Shown piece after piece: positions 1-8,075 of a stretch of DNA of 64,000 nt. Both the position numbers and the translations under genes were made by a program. The DNA is taken from contig NZ_CP056117.1 of the NCBI RefSeq assembly GCF_013375935.1, positions 3,534,001 to 3,598,000 of the forward strand, read 5' to 3'. The first letter of the stretch is position 1, and each line of letters opens with the position of its first letter. The stretch comes from Enterobacter cloacae (GTDB taxonomy: Bacteria; Pseudomonadota; Gammaproteobacteria; Enterobacterales; Enterobacteriaceae). The notes under the pieces are model-generated. The model had not been told where the DNA came from and made no database searches. It worked only from the letters and a program-made list of their open reading frames with translations.

Positions 1-317
1 CAGCAGCCAAGCACCACGGCGACCTTATCCTGGCTCAGAAGCTGGCGGGCTTTCTCGGCAAACAGCGGCCAGTTAGACGCCGGGTCAACCACCACCGGCT
101 CCAGCTTTTTCCCGAGCACGCCGCCCTTAGCGTTGATTTCGTCGATGGTCATCAGGGCAACATCCTTCAGGGGCGTTTCTGAAATGGCCATCGTGCCGGA
201 CAGGGAGTGCATAATCCCGACTTTAATGGTCTCTGCGGCCCGTACGCCAAAACTCATTCCCATGGCGACGACGGACGCGGACAAGGCGAAAGCTTTTATA
301 AAGGTACGACGGTGCAT
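1..317 (-). CDS. urtA: Urea ABC transporter substrate-binding protein UrtA (partial, N-terminal end)
   Basis: Only the first ~105 residues are in the window; the gene runs off the left edge. The product begins [10 protein letters not shown], a twin-arginine (RRxFxK) signal followed by a hydrophobic stretch and an AAE cleavage region. The mature part ([19 protein letters not shown], then [17 protein letters not shown] and [16 protein letters not shown]) is the conserved opening of UrtA, the periplasmic receptor of the urea ABC importer in the branched-chain amino-acid transporter family. The identity comes from recognising these motifs; the urea specificity is family knowledge. A sigma-54 promoter and an NtrC-like palindrome lie just upstream, which fits nitrogen control of urea uptake. 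The rest of the urt operon would lie outside the window to the left. Confidence 0.85.
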   Translation of the reverse strand, partial: MHRRTFIKAFALSASVVAMGMSFGVRAAETIKVGIMHSLSGTMAISETPLKDVALMTIDEINAKGGVLGKKLEPVVVDPASNWPLFAEKARQLLSQDKVAVVLGC

Positions 318-398
318 ATTTTCACTCCTGAAAAGAAAGCTGTGCGAAGACGTCCGTTACCGCATGGACGCAGAAAAAAGTAACGTCAGCTTCAGGAG

Positions 399-414
399 AG
401 CAAAAAGAGTGCCA
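399..414 (-). promoter_or_regulatory. Sigma-54 promoter of urtA
   Basis: On the minus strand the 16-mer TGGCACTCTTTTTGCT matches the sigma-54 consensus TGGCAC-N5-TTGCW at every conserved position (-24 GG and -12 GC). It lies about 80 bp upstream of the urtA start codon and points at it. Sigma-54 promoters need an enhancer-binding activator; an NtrC-like site lies further upstream at 486-502. Confidence 0.8.
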
Positions 415-485
415 GGTTGCAGAGGCCGGATTTTACGGAGAGTGCAGAGAAGATGTGTCGGGAACGGCTCAGAATGGAACAGCGC

Positions 486-502
486 TGCACCGGAATAATG
501 CA
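486..502. promoter_or_regulatory. Putative NtrC (GlnG) enhancer site
   Basis: TGCACCGGAATAATGCA resembles the NtrC consensus TGCAC-N7-GTGCA with one mismatch. It is the centre of a perfect 8-bp inverted repeat (482-489 with 499-506). Its position about 70-100 bp upstream of the sigma-54 promoter is typical for an NtrC enhancer. The same inverted repeat could also act as a weak factor-independent terminator for the MetE-like gene ending at 518, though no T-run follows it. Confidence 0.55.
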
Positions 503-517
503 GCGCCGTGAACGGCG

Positions 518-1621
518 TTACCAGACGTCGCTGGCGATTTGCGTGACCAGGCGAACTTTATCCCACTGCTGGGCTTCGCTCAGGCTGTTACCTTCCTCCG
601 TGGAGGCAAAACCGCACTGCGGGCTGAGGCAAATCTGCTCTTTCGCCACGTACCGCGCGGCCTCTTCCAGGCGCGCCTTCACCCCTTCCGGGTTCTCCAG
701 CTCGCCGTGCTTGGTGGTGATCAGCCCCAGAACCACCTGCTGTTTACCCGGGCGTACAAAGCGCAGCGGCGCGAAATCTCCGCTTCGGTCGTTGTCGTAC
801 TCCAGGAAGAAGGCATCGACGTTAACCGTGCCGAACAGCACTTCCGCCACCGGCTCGTAGCCGCCCTCAGAAATCCAGGTGGAGCGGAAGTTGCCGCGGC
901 AGACGTGCAGCCCGACGGTGAGGTCGTCCGGCTTGCCTTCCAGCGCTTTGTTCAGCACGCGGGCGTAGGTTTTTGCCAGCTCGTCCGCATCGTCGCCCCG
1001 CTCGCGGATCTGACGGCGCTGCTCTTCCGAGCACAGGTAGGCCCAGACGGTATCGTCGAGCTGCAGGTAGCGGCAGCCCGCGTCGTAAAACGCGCGGATG
1101 GCGTCGCGCCAGGTGGTTGCCAGATCGTCAAAATAGACGTTCAGATCCGGGTAGACCGTGGCATCGATGTCCTTGCGGCCGCCGCGGAAGTGCAGCACGC
1201 TCGGGCTTGGAATGGTCATCTTCGGCTGCGCGTCACCGCTGATGCTCTTCAGGTAGCGGAAGTCTTCCAGCATAGGGTGATCGCCGAAGCCCAGCTTGCC
1301 CGTGACGCGCACGCCGTGAGCTTTAGTCTGAACCCCGTTAAACTGGATCCCCTGCTGCGAATCGTAACGCTCCACGCCCTGCAGCCCGTCAAAAAAGTCA
1401 AAGTGCCACCAGGCGCGGCGGAACTCCCCGTCGGTCACCACGTGCAGGCCGCAGGCGCACTGCTGCTCGACGACCTGGCGAATAGCCTCGTCCTCGACGG
1501 CGCGAAGCTGGCCGGCATCAATTTCACCGCTGGCAAACTTCAGGCGCGCCTGCTTGATGGTGTCCGGGCGTAAAAAACTGCCGACTACATCGGCGCGGTA
1601 CGGGGCGTGGTGTCGCTGCAT
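518..1621 (-). CDS. MetE C-terminal-like cobalamin-independent methionine synthase family protein
   Basis: The 367-residue product corresponds to the catalytic half of MetE only, as in the YxjG/YxjH-type proteins annotated as methyltetrahydropteroyltriglutamate-homocysteine methyltransferase. The N-terminal DVVGSFLRP, the segment VTDGEFRR and the zinc-ligand candidates HVC (in GLHVCRGNF) and the late Cys in LSPQCGFAS are all present. The expected reaction is methyl transfer to homocysteine to make methionine, but the true methyl donor of these short paralogues is uncertain. Tandem MetJ-type boxes upstream (1684-1707) support a role in methionine metabolism. It follows the rhodanese gene on the same strand with a 150-bp gap holding its own promoter region. 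Confidence 0.8.
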   Translation of the reverse strand: MQRHHAPYRADVVGSFLRPDTIKQARLKFASGEIDAGQLRAVEDEAIRQVVEQQCACGLHVVTDGEFRRAWWHFDFFDGLQGVERYDSQQGIQFNGVQTKAHGVRVTGKLGFGDHPMLEDFRYLKSISGDAQPKMTIPSPSVLHFRGGRKDIDATVYPDLNVYFDDLATTWRDAIRAFYDAGCRYLQLDDTVWAYLCSEEQRRQIRERGDDADELAKTYARVLNKALEGKPDDLTVGLHVCRGNFRSTWISEGGYEPVAEVLFGTVNVDAFFLEYDNDRSGDFAPLRFVRPGKQQVVLGLITTKHGELENPEGVKARLEEAARYVAKEQICLSPQCGFASTEEGNSLSEAQQWDKVRLVTQIASDVW

Positions 1622-1683
1622 GGAAATCTCCTCTGTCTGCCGGCGTTAATTGCCAACAGTGATAATTCATCTCTTGAAGCTTT

Positions 1684-1707
1684 AGACTTCTGGATGTCTA
1701 AACGTCC
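1684..1707. promoter_or_regulatory. Tandem MetJ boxes upstream of the MetE-like gene
   Basis: Three contiguous octamers AGACTTCT, GGATGTCT and AAACGTCC match the MetJ box AGACGTCT at 7, 6 and 6 of 8 positions, with no gaps between them. They lie 63-86 bp upstream of the MetE-like start codon. MetJ binds as arrays of adjacent octamers, so the arrangement is as informative as the individual matches. Confidence 0.65.
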
Positions 1708-1771
1708 TAAAAAGATGTCATACCGGCTCCCTGCCGACAAACGAGAAAATTTCATCTGTGTTGAAAAAAAT

Positions 1772-2188
1772 TCACGATCGCTGCGCGGGCGATGAGGATC
1801 CTGCAAACGCGAACCGCTCGTCCTCCCAGCCGGTAATGCCCCCGAGCATAATCTTGACCGGCAGGCCGAGGCGCGCAAGCTTCAGCGCCGCCCTGTCCGC
1901 CCCGTTGCAGTGCGGCCCGGCACAGTACACGACAAACAGCGTTCCCTCCGGCCACGCCTTCATCCGCCCGGCGTCAATCTGGCTCCACGGCAAATGCAGC
2001 GCGCCGGGCAGATGGCGCCTGGCAAACTGCCCGGTCGTTCCGACGACGTGGAGCAGAACAAAGTCCTGTTCACCGCTGGACAGGGCGTGATGCACGTCGG
2101 CGCAGTCCGTCTCAACGCTCAGACGGCGCAGAAAATGTCCTGCGGCTTCCTGCGGCTCTGCCGCCGGAAATTCAGTAACGTAGCTCAT
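1772..2188 (-). CDS. Rhodanese-like domain protein
   Basis: Single-domain rhodanese of 138 residues. The substrate-binding segment GQFARRHLPGALHLPW and the active-site loop YCAGPHCNGAD are visible; the first Cys of that loop is the expected persulfide-forming residue. Such proteins move sulfane sulfur, but the donor and acceptor here are unknown. It is divergent from ftrA, and this rhodanese/FtrA pairing suggests that FtrA controls it (inference). No signal peptide, so probably cytoplasmic. Confidence 0.8.
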   Translation of the reverse strand: MSYVTEFPAAEPQEAAGHFLRRLSVETDCADVHHALSSGEQDFVLLHVVGTTGQFARRHLPGALHLPWSQIDAGRMKAWPEGTLFVVYCAGPHCNGADRAALKLARLGLPVKIMLGGITGWEDERFAFAGSSSPAQRS

Positions 2189-2212
2189 GAATCTTCCTCA
2201 TTTGTGGCGTTT

Positions 2213-2222
2213 GTGTTAACAC
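2213..2222. promoter_or_regulatory. Palindrome in the rhodanese/ftrA divergent promoter
   Basis: GTGTTAACAC is a perfect 10-bp palindrome in the 61-bp gap between the divergent start codons. It is a candidate operator for FtrA or another dimeric regulator; only the symmetry is seen. Confidence 0.3.
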
Positions 2223-2249
2223 TACTCTATTCGTAAATTCAGCCCGTGA

Positions 2250-3260
2250 ATGCGCCCGCCTATGCCAGAAAACAGCAAAAAGATGACAAACTTAAGACAC
2301 GCGCGCCCGCGCGCGGTGGTGCTGGCGTACGACGGTTTATGTACCTTCGAGTTTGGCGTGGCGGTAGAAATCTTCGGCCTGCCGCGCCCGGAGATGGGCG
2401 ACGCGTGGTATCGGTTCGCCGTAGCGGGGGTGGATGAAGGTGAACTTCGGGCAACCGGCGGGATCCGTATGCTTGCCGATGGCGATCTGCGTTTGCTGGA
2501 GACGGCAGATTTAATAGTCGTGCCCGGCTGGCGCGGCATGGACGAGCCTGTGCCCGAGGCGCTCAGCCAGGCGTTGCGCGAGGCGCACGGCCGCGGCTGT
2601 CGGCTGCTCTCCATCTGCTCTGGCGTGTTTGTTCTGGCGGCCTCGGGCCTGCTGAACGGGCGGAAGGCCACCACGCACTGGCGCTACACGGAGGCGCTTA
2701 AAACACGCTATCCCGCCATCACCGTGGTGGAGGATGTGCTGTATCAGGACGAGGGCGATATTCTGACCTCCGCGGGCAGCGCAGCCGGAATCGACCTGTG
2801 CCTGCACGTGGTGCGCCGGGACTATGGCATCGAGGCGGCAAACCGCGTGGCGCGTCGGCTGGTGATCCCGCCCCATCGGGACGGCTCGCAAACCCAGCAG
2901 CTCAGCCGGCCGGTGGCGCAGCTGCGCGAAAGCCAGCGGATGGGCCAGCTGTTTGATTATCTGCATCAGCATCTGGCCGTTGGGCATACCGTTGAGTCCC
3001 TGTCCCGGCGGGTGGGCATGAGCCAGCGCACCTTTTTGCGCCGTTTTCAGGATGCGACCGGCACAACGCCCGCGCGCTGGCTGTTGAACGCGCGGCTGCA
3101 GCGCGCGCGAGATTATCTGGAAAATAGCCGACTCGGCATCGACGCCATTGCTGAACAAACGGGTTTTGGCCATGGCGCCACGCTGCGTCACCATTTCCGC
3201 CAGCAATACGCCCTTTCTCCGGCGCAATATCGTAAGCAGTTTTTACAGCCGACCCGATAA
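2250..3260 (+). CDS. ftrA: FtrA-type GlxA-family transcriptional regulator
   Basis: The 336-residue protein has an N-terminal DJ-1/PfpI (class I glutamine-amidotransferase-like) domain at about residues 13-190, including the nucleophile-elbow segment LLSICSGVFVLAASG, and a C-terminal AraC-type DNA-binding domain at about 230-335 (LSRRVGMSQRTFLRRFQDATG and ALSPAQYRKQF). This is the GlxA/FtrA architecture, in which the amidotransferase-like part senses a ligand. The start is uncertain: ATG codons at 2250, 2262 and 2283 are in frame and none has a strong ribosome site; homologues usually begin near the last one (MTNLRHARPR). It is divergent from the rhodanese gene. Confidence 0.8.
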   Translation: MRPPMPENSKKMTNLRHARPRAVVLAYDGLCTFEFGVAVEIFGLPRPEMGDAWYRFAVAGVDEGELRATGGIRMLADGDLRLLETADLIVVPGWRGMDEPVPEALSQALREAHGRGCRLLSICSGVFVLAASGLLNGRKATTHWRYTEALKTRYPAITVVEDVLYQDEGDILTSAGSAAGIDLCLHVVRRDYGIEAANRVARRLVIPPHRDGSQTQQLSRPVAQLRESQRMGQLFDYLHQHLAVGHTVESLSRRVGMSQRTFLRRFQDATGTTPARWLLNARLQRARDYLENSRLGIDAIAEQTGFGHGATLRHHFRQQYALSPAQYRKQFLQPTR

Positions 3261-3265
3261 GAGGG

Positions 3266-3293
3266 CAAAAAAAAACCGCCATATTCTGGCGGT
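3266..3293 (-). terminator. Factor-independent terminator
   Basis: On the minus strand ACCGCC-ATATTCT-GGCGGT forms a hairpin followed by a run of nine T. It lies downstream of the small gene ending at 3408 and also separates it from the convergent ftrA. Confidence 0.75.
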
Positions 3294-3407
3294 AAATGCT
3301 TGCATGGATAGATTTGTATTTTGGTATCTACGCACCGGTATTCCATACCGGATGTGGATCGCCTGTAATCTACCACGCTGAGTTTCAACAAAGCGTAAAC
3401 GGACCGA

Positions 3408-3770
3408 TTAACCCGCTTTGGTATTAATTTGCAGATAACGCATCAGCCCCTGCTCTGCGCTCTGCCGGGCATCGTCATTAATGGCTTCGAGATAAAACGC
3501 GCGTGAGACACCGTACGGCGCCTGCTCGGATGGATAAACCGCAAACTGGAAGGTCTTACCCCTCGCCTTATTGATGCAGCCCAGCTCCCAGCGGCCTTCA
3601 CCAACCTGCGTGCTATTACATTCGACGCGTCCGTAATCGCTGGTTAAATACGAACCTACACGGCTTTTTGCTGACTGAATATATTCAGGTTCATCGTTTG
3701 AATAGAGGCTGGCGGCAGCACCCACTGCAACCACTACGCCCAGAAGTGATAGCACAATTATTTTTTTCAT
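3408..3770 (-). CDS. Small exported or membrane-anchored protein of unknown function
   Basis: The 120-residue product starts MKKIIVLSLLGVVVAVGAAASLY, a single N-terminal hydrophobic helix with no lipobox Cys, so it is either a cleaved signal peptide or an anchor. Two Cys in VECNSTQVGEG and ELGCINK, 14 residues apart, could form a disulfide in the periplasm. I do not recognise the family. It has its own terminator at 3266-3293 and stands alone between ftrA and yncJ. It looks like a real gene because of the signal sequence, the codon use and the terminator. Confidence 0.6.
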   Translation of the reverse strand: MKKIIVLSLLGVVVAVGAAASLYSNDEPEYIQSAKSRVGSYLTSDYGRVECNSTQVGEGRWELGCINKARGKTFQFAVYPSEQAPYGVSRAFYLEAINDDARQSAEQGLMRYLQINTKAG

Positions 3771-4013
3771 TTATTAGATCCGATCCTTAGCCAGAAAAAT
3801 CTTATTGTAAATGATTTCTCATTAAATCTAGCTTCTCTTTTGATACCAGAAATGGGAGTTTACAACGGCAATATTGCTTTTAAGATTAATCTTAAACCGA
3901 TTTTATTACAGCCACACTTTTTGACAGCCCGTTTTCTCAAATTTGAAAATCCGAATAATTACTTGATGAAATTATCTTTACGATGGCCGAAGCGTATTTT
4001 CGGGAGATGTGGG

Positions 4014-4247
4014 ATGTTCAAAAAAGGGTTGGCCATGGCGATGGTGATCTGCGCCCTGTTCTCGGGGCAGCTGATGGCCGGGCATAAAGGGCATGAATTT
4101 TTGTACGTGAAAAGCGCCGACCATCAGCTTCGTCACGAAGCCGACAGCGACGAGTTACGCAGCGCGGCAGAAGAGTCTGCGGAGGGTTTGCGCGAACGCC
4201 ATTCCTGGCTGAAGTCGCGCAAACCGGACACCCACTTTCCGGGCTAG
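4014..4247 (+). CDS. yncJ: YncJ family small periplasmic protein
   Basis: The 77-residue protein MFKKGLAMAMVICALFSG... has a signal peptide ending near LMAG, then HKGHEFLYVK and the acidic helix DSDELRSAAEESAEGLRERH. This matches E. coli YncJ, which also sits next to rlhA (ydcP). Its function is unknown; in E. coli it is reported as an envelope-stress (Cpx) target, but I see no clear CpxR box here. The start was chosen for its GGGAG ribosome site; an upstream in-frame ATG at 3840 would give an implausible AT-rich extension. Its stop overlaps the convergent rlhA stop by 4 nt. Confidence 0.85.
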   Translation: MFKKGLAMAMVICALFSGQLMAGHKGHEFLYVKSADHQLRHEADSDELRSAAEESAEGLRERHSWLKSRKPDTHFPG

Positions 4248-6208
4248 CTGCCTTTACGCTTCGGCAGGGTTTTCAGCAAATCGTCCGGGCTCACGGACGC
4301 CACGATGCTGCCCGGCGGCGGCATTTTGAAGATGTGGTTCTTCATCTTACCGATAACGTGCATTTCGCACGGGCGGCAGTCGAACTTCAGCGTCAGCACC
4401 TCATCGCCGTTAACCAGCTGCATCGGCGTTGCTTTCCAGCTTTTAATATTGCCTTTCGCCTGCTTCGGACAGAGGTTAAAGGCAAAACGCAGGCAGTGCT
4501 TGGTGATCATCACCGGCACATCGCCCTTCTCTTCATGGGCCTCATAGGCGGCATCGATCAGCTGGACGCCGTGACGGTGATAAAACGCGCGCGCCTTGTG
4601 GTTGTAAACGTTCGCCAGGAAGGATAAATGCGTATCCGGATAGACCGGCGCGGGCACCGCTTCGGCCTTACGCGTGCCGCGAGCATAGTTTGCCAGGCGC
4701 GCTTCATCCAGCATCTCAGCGGTTTCACGGCGGAACTGGTTCAGCAGGCTGTTCGGGACAAACAGCGCGTCCGGCAGATTAACCTCAACGTTACGCGCGT
4801 AGTAGATGGTCTGGCCGAGCTTCGCCACGCCGTCCTTCAGGTTGTTAATCGCCTTTTCCGCGTTGTTCGCCACCTCGAACATGCCGTCCAGGGTGTGCGT
4901 CACGCTGATGCCGTCTTCACAGGTCATGGTCAGGATCAGCTGCTCTTCCCAGCCCCCCAGCGCAATATCTACCGCAATGCGGCGCTCGCTGGACGTTTTC
5001 AGCAGCGCCTGCTGCCAGTTGTGATCCAGATTACGGTTAAGGGCCGCATTCGGGCGGGCCTTATAGAGATCGGCAGGCATTTCGTTCGGCCATACGCGGT
5101 AGCGGTTCTCGCCGGTTTTCTCCACCGTGTTGGCGCGGAAGCCGACCACTTCACGCTTGATCATCACGTTCAGGCCATCGCCGTTTGCCAGCGGTTCCGT
5201 GACCTCAACGTCCAGATGATCTTTTGCGACTTTCAGCACTTCCCCTACCGGCAGACCGATAAATTTCGGTGAATCAAAGGCGCCGATGTCCCCCTTGCGC
5301 GCGTTGACGAAGTAATCCGTGCTGCCGCGGTGGAAGGTTTTATCCGTAGACGGAACGAAGAAATGCTCGGTACGTCCTGCGGACGCCCGCGCCAGGTCAC
5401 CGCGATCCTCAATGATGGCATCCAGCATCTGACGATAGTGCGCGGTGATGTTTTTCACGTAGCTCATGTCCTTGTAGCGCCCTTCAATCTTGAAGGAGCG
5501 CACCCCGGCATCGATCAGCGCGCCGAGGTTAGCCGTCTGATCGTTGTCCTTCATGGAGAGCAGGTGCTTTTCGAACGCCACCACCCGGCCCCGATCGTCT
5601 TTAAGTGTATACGGCAGGCGGCAGGCCTGGGAGCAGTCACCGCGGTTGGCGCTGCGGCCCGTCTGGGCGTGAGAGATATTGCACTGCCCGGAATAGGCCA
5701 CGCACAGCGCGCCGTGGATGAAAAATTCGATGGTGGCGTCGGTGGCCTGATGGATATCGCGGATCTGATTCAGATTCAGCTCGCGCGCCAGAACGATCTG
5801 GGTAAACCCGACGTCCGCGAGAAACTTCGCCTTCTCAACGGTGCGGATATCGCACTGGGTGCTGGCATGCAGCTCGATGGGCGGGATATCCAGCTCCAGA
5901 ACGCCCATATCCTGAACGATCAGGGCGTCGACGCCGGTCTGGTAGAGATCGGCAATCAGACGCTGCGCGGGCTCCAGCTCATCATCATGAAGTATGGTGT
6001 TCAGGGTTACGAACACCTTCGCCCCAAAGCGGTGGGCGAACGGTACCAGCTCGGCAATATCGCGCAGGCTGTTGCTGGCGTTATGGCGGGCACCGAAGCC
6101 CGGGCCGCCAATGTAGACGGCATCCGCACCGTGAAGAATGGCTTCACGGGCAATGGCGGCGTCGCGGGCCGGGCTTAACAGTTCAAGATGATGGGAGTGC
6201 AGGCGCAT
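4244..6208 (-). CDS. rlhA: 23S rRNA 5-hydroxycytidine synthase RlhA (YdcP, U32 family)
   Basis: The 654-residue product is close to E. coli RlhA along its whole length. The peptidase U32 fold at about residues 5-290 includes SPARDAAIAREAILHGADAVYIGG, the Cys-rich core GQCNISHAQTGRSANRGDCSQACRLPY and the segment IEGRYKDMSYV; the C-terminal collagenase-like part carries another Cys set (ITKHCLRFAFNLCPKQ and DCRPCEMHV). RlhA hydroxylates C2501 of 23S rRNA. Despite the family name it is not known as a protease. It is transcribed away from sutR, with an 80-bp gap from the sutR stop. Confidence 0.93.
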   Translation of the reverse strand: MRLHSHHLELLSPARDAAIAREAILHGADAVYIGGPGFGARHNASNSLRDIAELVPFAHRFGAKVFVTLNTILHDDELEPAQRLIADLYQTGVDALIVQDMGVLELDIPPIELHASTQCDIRTVEKAKFLADVGFTQIVLARELNLNQIRDIHQATDATIEFFIHGALCVAYSGQCNISHAQTGRSANRGDCSQACRLPYTLKDDRGRVVAFEKHLLSMKDNDQTANLGALIDAGVRSFKIEGRYKDMSYVKNITAHYRQMLDAIIEDRGDLARASAGRTEHFFVPSTDKTFHRGSTDYFVNARKGDIGAFDSPKFIGLPVGEVLKVAKDHLDVEVTEPLANGDGLNVMIKREVVGFRANTVEKTGENRYRVWPNEMPADLYKARPNAALNRNLDHNWQQALLKTSSERRIAVDIALGGWEEQLILTMTCEDGISVTHTLDGMFEVANNAEKAINNLKDGVAKLGQTIYYARNVEVNLPDALFVPNSLLNQFRRETAEMLDEARLANYARGTRKAEAVPAPVYPDTHLSFLANVYNHKARAFYHRHGVQLIDAAYEAHEEKGDVPVMITKHCLRFAFNLCPKQAKGNIKSWKATPMQLVNGDEVLTLKFDCRPCEMHVIGKMKNHIFKMPPPGSIVASVSPDDLLKTLPKRKGS

Positions 6209-6288
6209 ACGTCGTCGTTATCCGTTATGGTCAAAATGGCGGCTATTGTAGTCAGAAGTCTGTGTCAGTGAAACCGTTTTGCGACGCT

Positions 6289-6816
6289 TTAGCGGGGATA
6301 ATGGATCAGAGAGTGAAAATGGACCGTCCGGGCGCTGCTGTTGCGGTACGCGTGCGGTTTATCGCCGGCAAAACGCACGCCGGAATCGGCGTAAATCGTG
6401 CGCCAGATACCGTCAATTTGCATCTCCAGCTCGCCGCTAATCACCACGACGTGCTCAATCACCCCGGCCTCGTGCGGGGCGGATTCGCTCAGCGCGCCCG
6501 GCGACAGGGTGATGGAGAAATGGCCGAACCGGAGCTGGTCATCCCAGGGGAACAGCGGCTTCACCACCATCGCCTGCTGCTGCGGATCGAACACCGCCTG
6601 CGGATCGCTTTCGGGGGTGATAAACGCCGAAAAGGGCACGTTCAGCCCGGTGGCGATTTTCCACAGTGTGGAGACCGTCGGGCTGGACTCGTTGCGCTCG
6701 ATTTGCCCGAGCATCGCTTTCGACACGCCGGTCTCGTCGGCCAGCTTAGACAGGCTCCAGCCCCGCGCCTGTCGCAGCGCTTTCAGCGTGGTGGCAAGGT
6801 GTTGAGTAATATCCAT
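6289..6816 (-). CDS. sutR: HTH-type transcriptional regulator SutR (YdcN)
   Basis: The 175-residue protein has an N-terminal Cro/C1-type helix-turn-helix (GWSLSKLADETGVSKAMLGQIERNESSP, about residues 18-45) and a C-terminal cupin domain (HEAGVIEHVVVISGELEM). This is the YdcN/SutR family, linked in E. coli to sulfur-utilisation genes. The start at MDITQHLATT is preferred because GGGAGGAACC precedes it and it matches homologues. It is divergent from ydcO, and the 92-bp gap holds two direct repeats that may be its operators. Confidence 0.88.
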   Translation of the reverse strand: MDITQHLATTLKALRQARGWSLSKLADETGVSKAMLGQIERNESSPTVSTLWKIATGLNVPFSAFITPESDPQAVFDPQQQAMVVKPLFPWDDQLRFGHFSITLSPGALSESAPHEAGVIEHVVVISGELEMQIDGIWRTIYADSGVRFAGDKPHAYRNSSARTVHFHSLIHYPR

Positions 6817-6854
6817 GGTTCCTCCCGTTGCGGGAAAGCATACCACTTGTACGC

Positions 6855-6897
6855 TATAACGCACAGTGATACCTTACTGCGGACGTTATAACGCACA
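6855..6897. promoter_or_regulatory. Direct repeats, candidate SutR operators
   Basis: TATAACGCACA occurs twice, at 6855-6865 and 6887-6897, exactly 32 bp apart (about three helical turns) in the sutR-ydcO divergent promoter. Assignment to SutR is inferred from position only. Confidence 0.45.
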
Positions 6898-6908
6898 ACG
6901 GGGTTTCC

Positions 6909-8075
6909 ATGCGATCGACAACTCATCTTTTTCCTGCCGTCCTAGCCGGTTTTGTCGCCGTCCTGGTGGGCTACGCCAGCTCGGCCGCCATTATCTGGCA
7001 GGCCGCCGCCGCGGCCGGCGCCAGCGCGCAGCAAATCGCCGGGTGGATGACCGCCCTGGGGCTGGGCATGGGGATCAGCACCCTGGCGCTGTCCTGGTGG
7101 TACAAGGCCCCGGTGCTTACCGCCTGGTCGACGCCCGGCGCGGCGCTGCTCGCCACCAGCCTGCACGGCATCACCCTGGCTGAAACCATCGGCGTCTTTA
7201 TTTTTGCCAATGCGCTGATTCTGCTGTGCGGCGTAACCGGCCTGTTCGCCCGGCTGATGAAGCTGATCCCGCACTCCCTTGCCGCCGCTATGCTGGCCGG
7301 GGTGCTGCTGCAGTTTGGCCTTAAGGCCTTCAGCAACCTTGAGGATAACTGGGTTCTTTGCGGCACTATGCTGGCGGCCTGGCTGGTGGCCAAAGCAGTG
7401 GCTCCCCGGTACGCCATCGTCGCCACGCTGCTGGCAGGCGTCGTCGCGGCATGGATGGGAGGTGACGTTGTCACTAACAGGCTGACGCTGTCCGTGGTGA
7501 TGCCGGAATTTATTGCCCCGTCGTTCACGCTCTCCAGCCTGATCGGCGTCGGGCTGCCCTTCTTTCTGGTGACGATGGCGTCGCAGAACGCGCCCGGCTT
7601 CGCCACCATGCAGGCGTCGGGATATCCGCTGGCGGCCTCACCGCTGATGATTGCGACCGGCGGGCTGGCGCTGCTGCTATCCCCCTTCGGCGTCTATTCC
7701 ATCTGCATCGCCGCCATCACTGCCGCCATCTGCCAGAGCCCGGACGCCCATCCGGATGCCGGTAAACGCTGGCTGGCGGCGGCTGCCGCAGGCGGGTTTT
7801 ATCTGCTGGCGGGGGTATTCGGCGGTTCGATTTCCGGGCTGATGGCCGCCCTGCCGCCGGGCTGGATCCAGACGCTGGCCGGGCTGGCCCTGCTCGGCAC
7901 CATCAGCGGCAGTTTGTATCAGGCGCTGAATCACGAGGCGGAACGCGACGCGGCGATCGTCACCTTCCTGATGACCGCCAGCGGGGTGACGATCCTGGGA
8001 ATTGGTTCCGCCTTCTGGGGGCTGGTGCTGGGCGGGATCTGTTACGCGGTCTTCTCACGCCTTCGCCGCACGTAG
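6909..8075 (+). CDS. ydcO: BenE-family benzoate/H+ symporter-like inner membrane protein YdcO
   Basis: The 388-residue, strongly hydrophobic protein has about 11-12 membrane segments and the BenE signatures TAWSTPGAALLATSL, VTMASQNAPGFATMQASGY and SPFGVYSICIAAITAAICQSPDAHPD. It matches E. coli YdcO, divergent from ydcN in that genome too. The family is named for benzoate/proton symport, but the substrate of YdcO is not established. Its 3' end overlaps the stop region of the convergent AraC gene by 21 nt. Confidence 0.88.
   Translation: MRSTTHLFPAVLAGFVAVLVGYASSAAIIWQAAAAAGASAQQIAGWMTALGLGMGISTLALSWWYKAPVLTAWSTPGAALLATSLHGITLAETIGVFIFANALILLCGVTGLFARLMKLIPHSLAAAMLAGVLLQFGLKAFSNLEDNWVLCGTMLAAWLVAKAVAPRYAIVATLLAGVVAAWMGGDVVTNRLTLSVVMPEFIAPSFTLSSLIGVGLPFFLVTMASQNAPGFATMQASGYPLAASPLMIATGGLALLLSPFGVYSICIAAITAAICQSPDAHPDAGKRWLAAAAAGGFYLLAGVFGGSISGLMAALPPGWIQTLAGLALLGTISGSLYQALNHEAERDAAIVTFLMTASGVTILGIGSAFWGLVLGGICYAVFSRLRRT

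Noticed and set aside
539..1573. 344-codon open frame opposite the MetE-like gene
   Set aside because: No recognisable protein; it is the antisense of a clear family member.
3840..4013. Longer N-terminal extension of YncJ
   Set aside because: The extension is AT-rich and not signal-like; the ATG at 4014 has a ribosome site and gives a normal signal peptide.
5330..6178. 282-codon open frame opposite rlhA
   Set aside because: Antisense shadow of a strongly conserved gene with no plausible domains.
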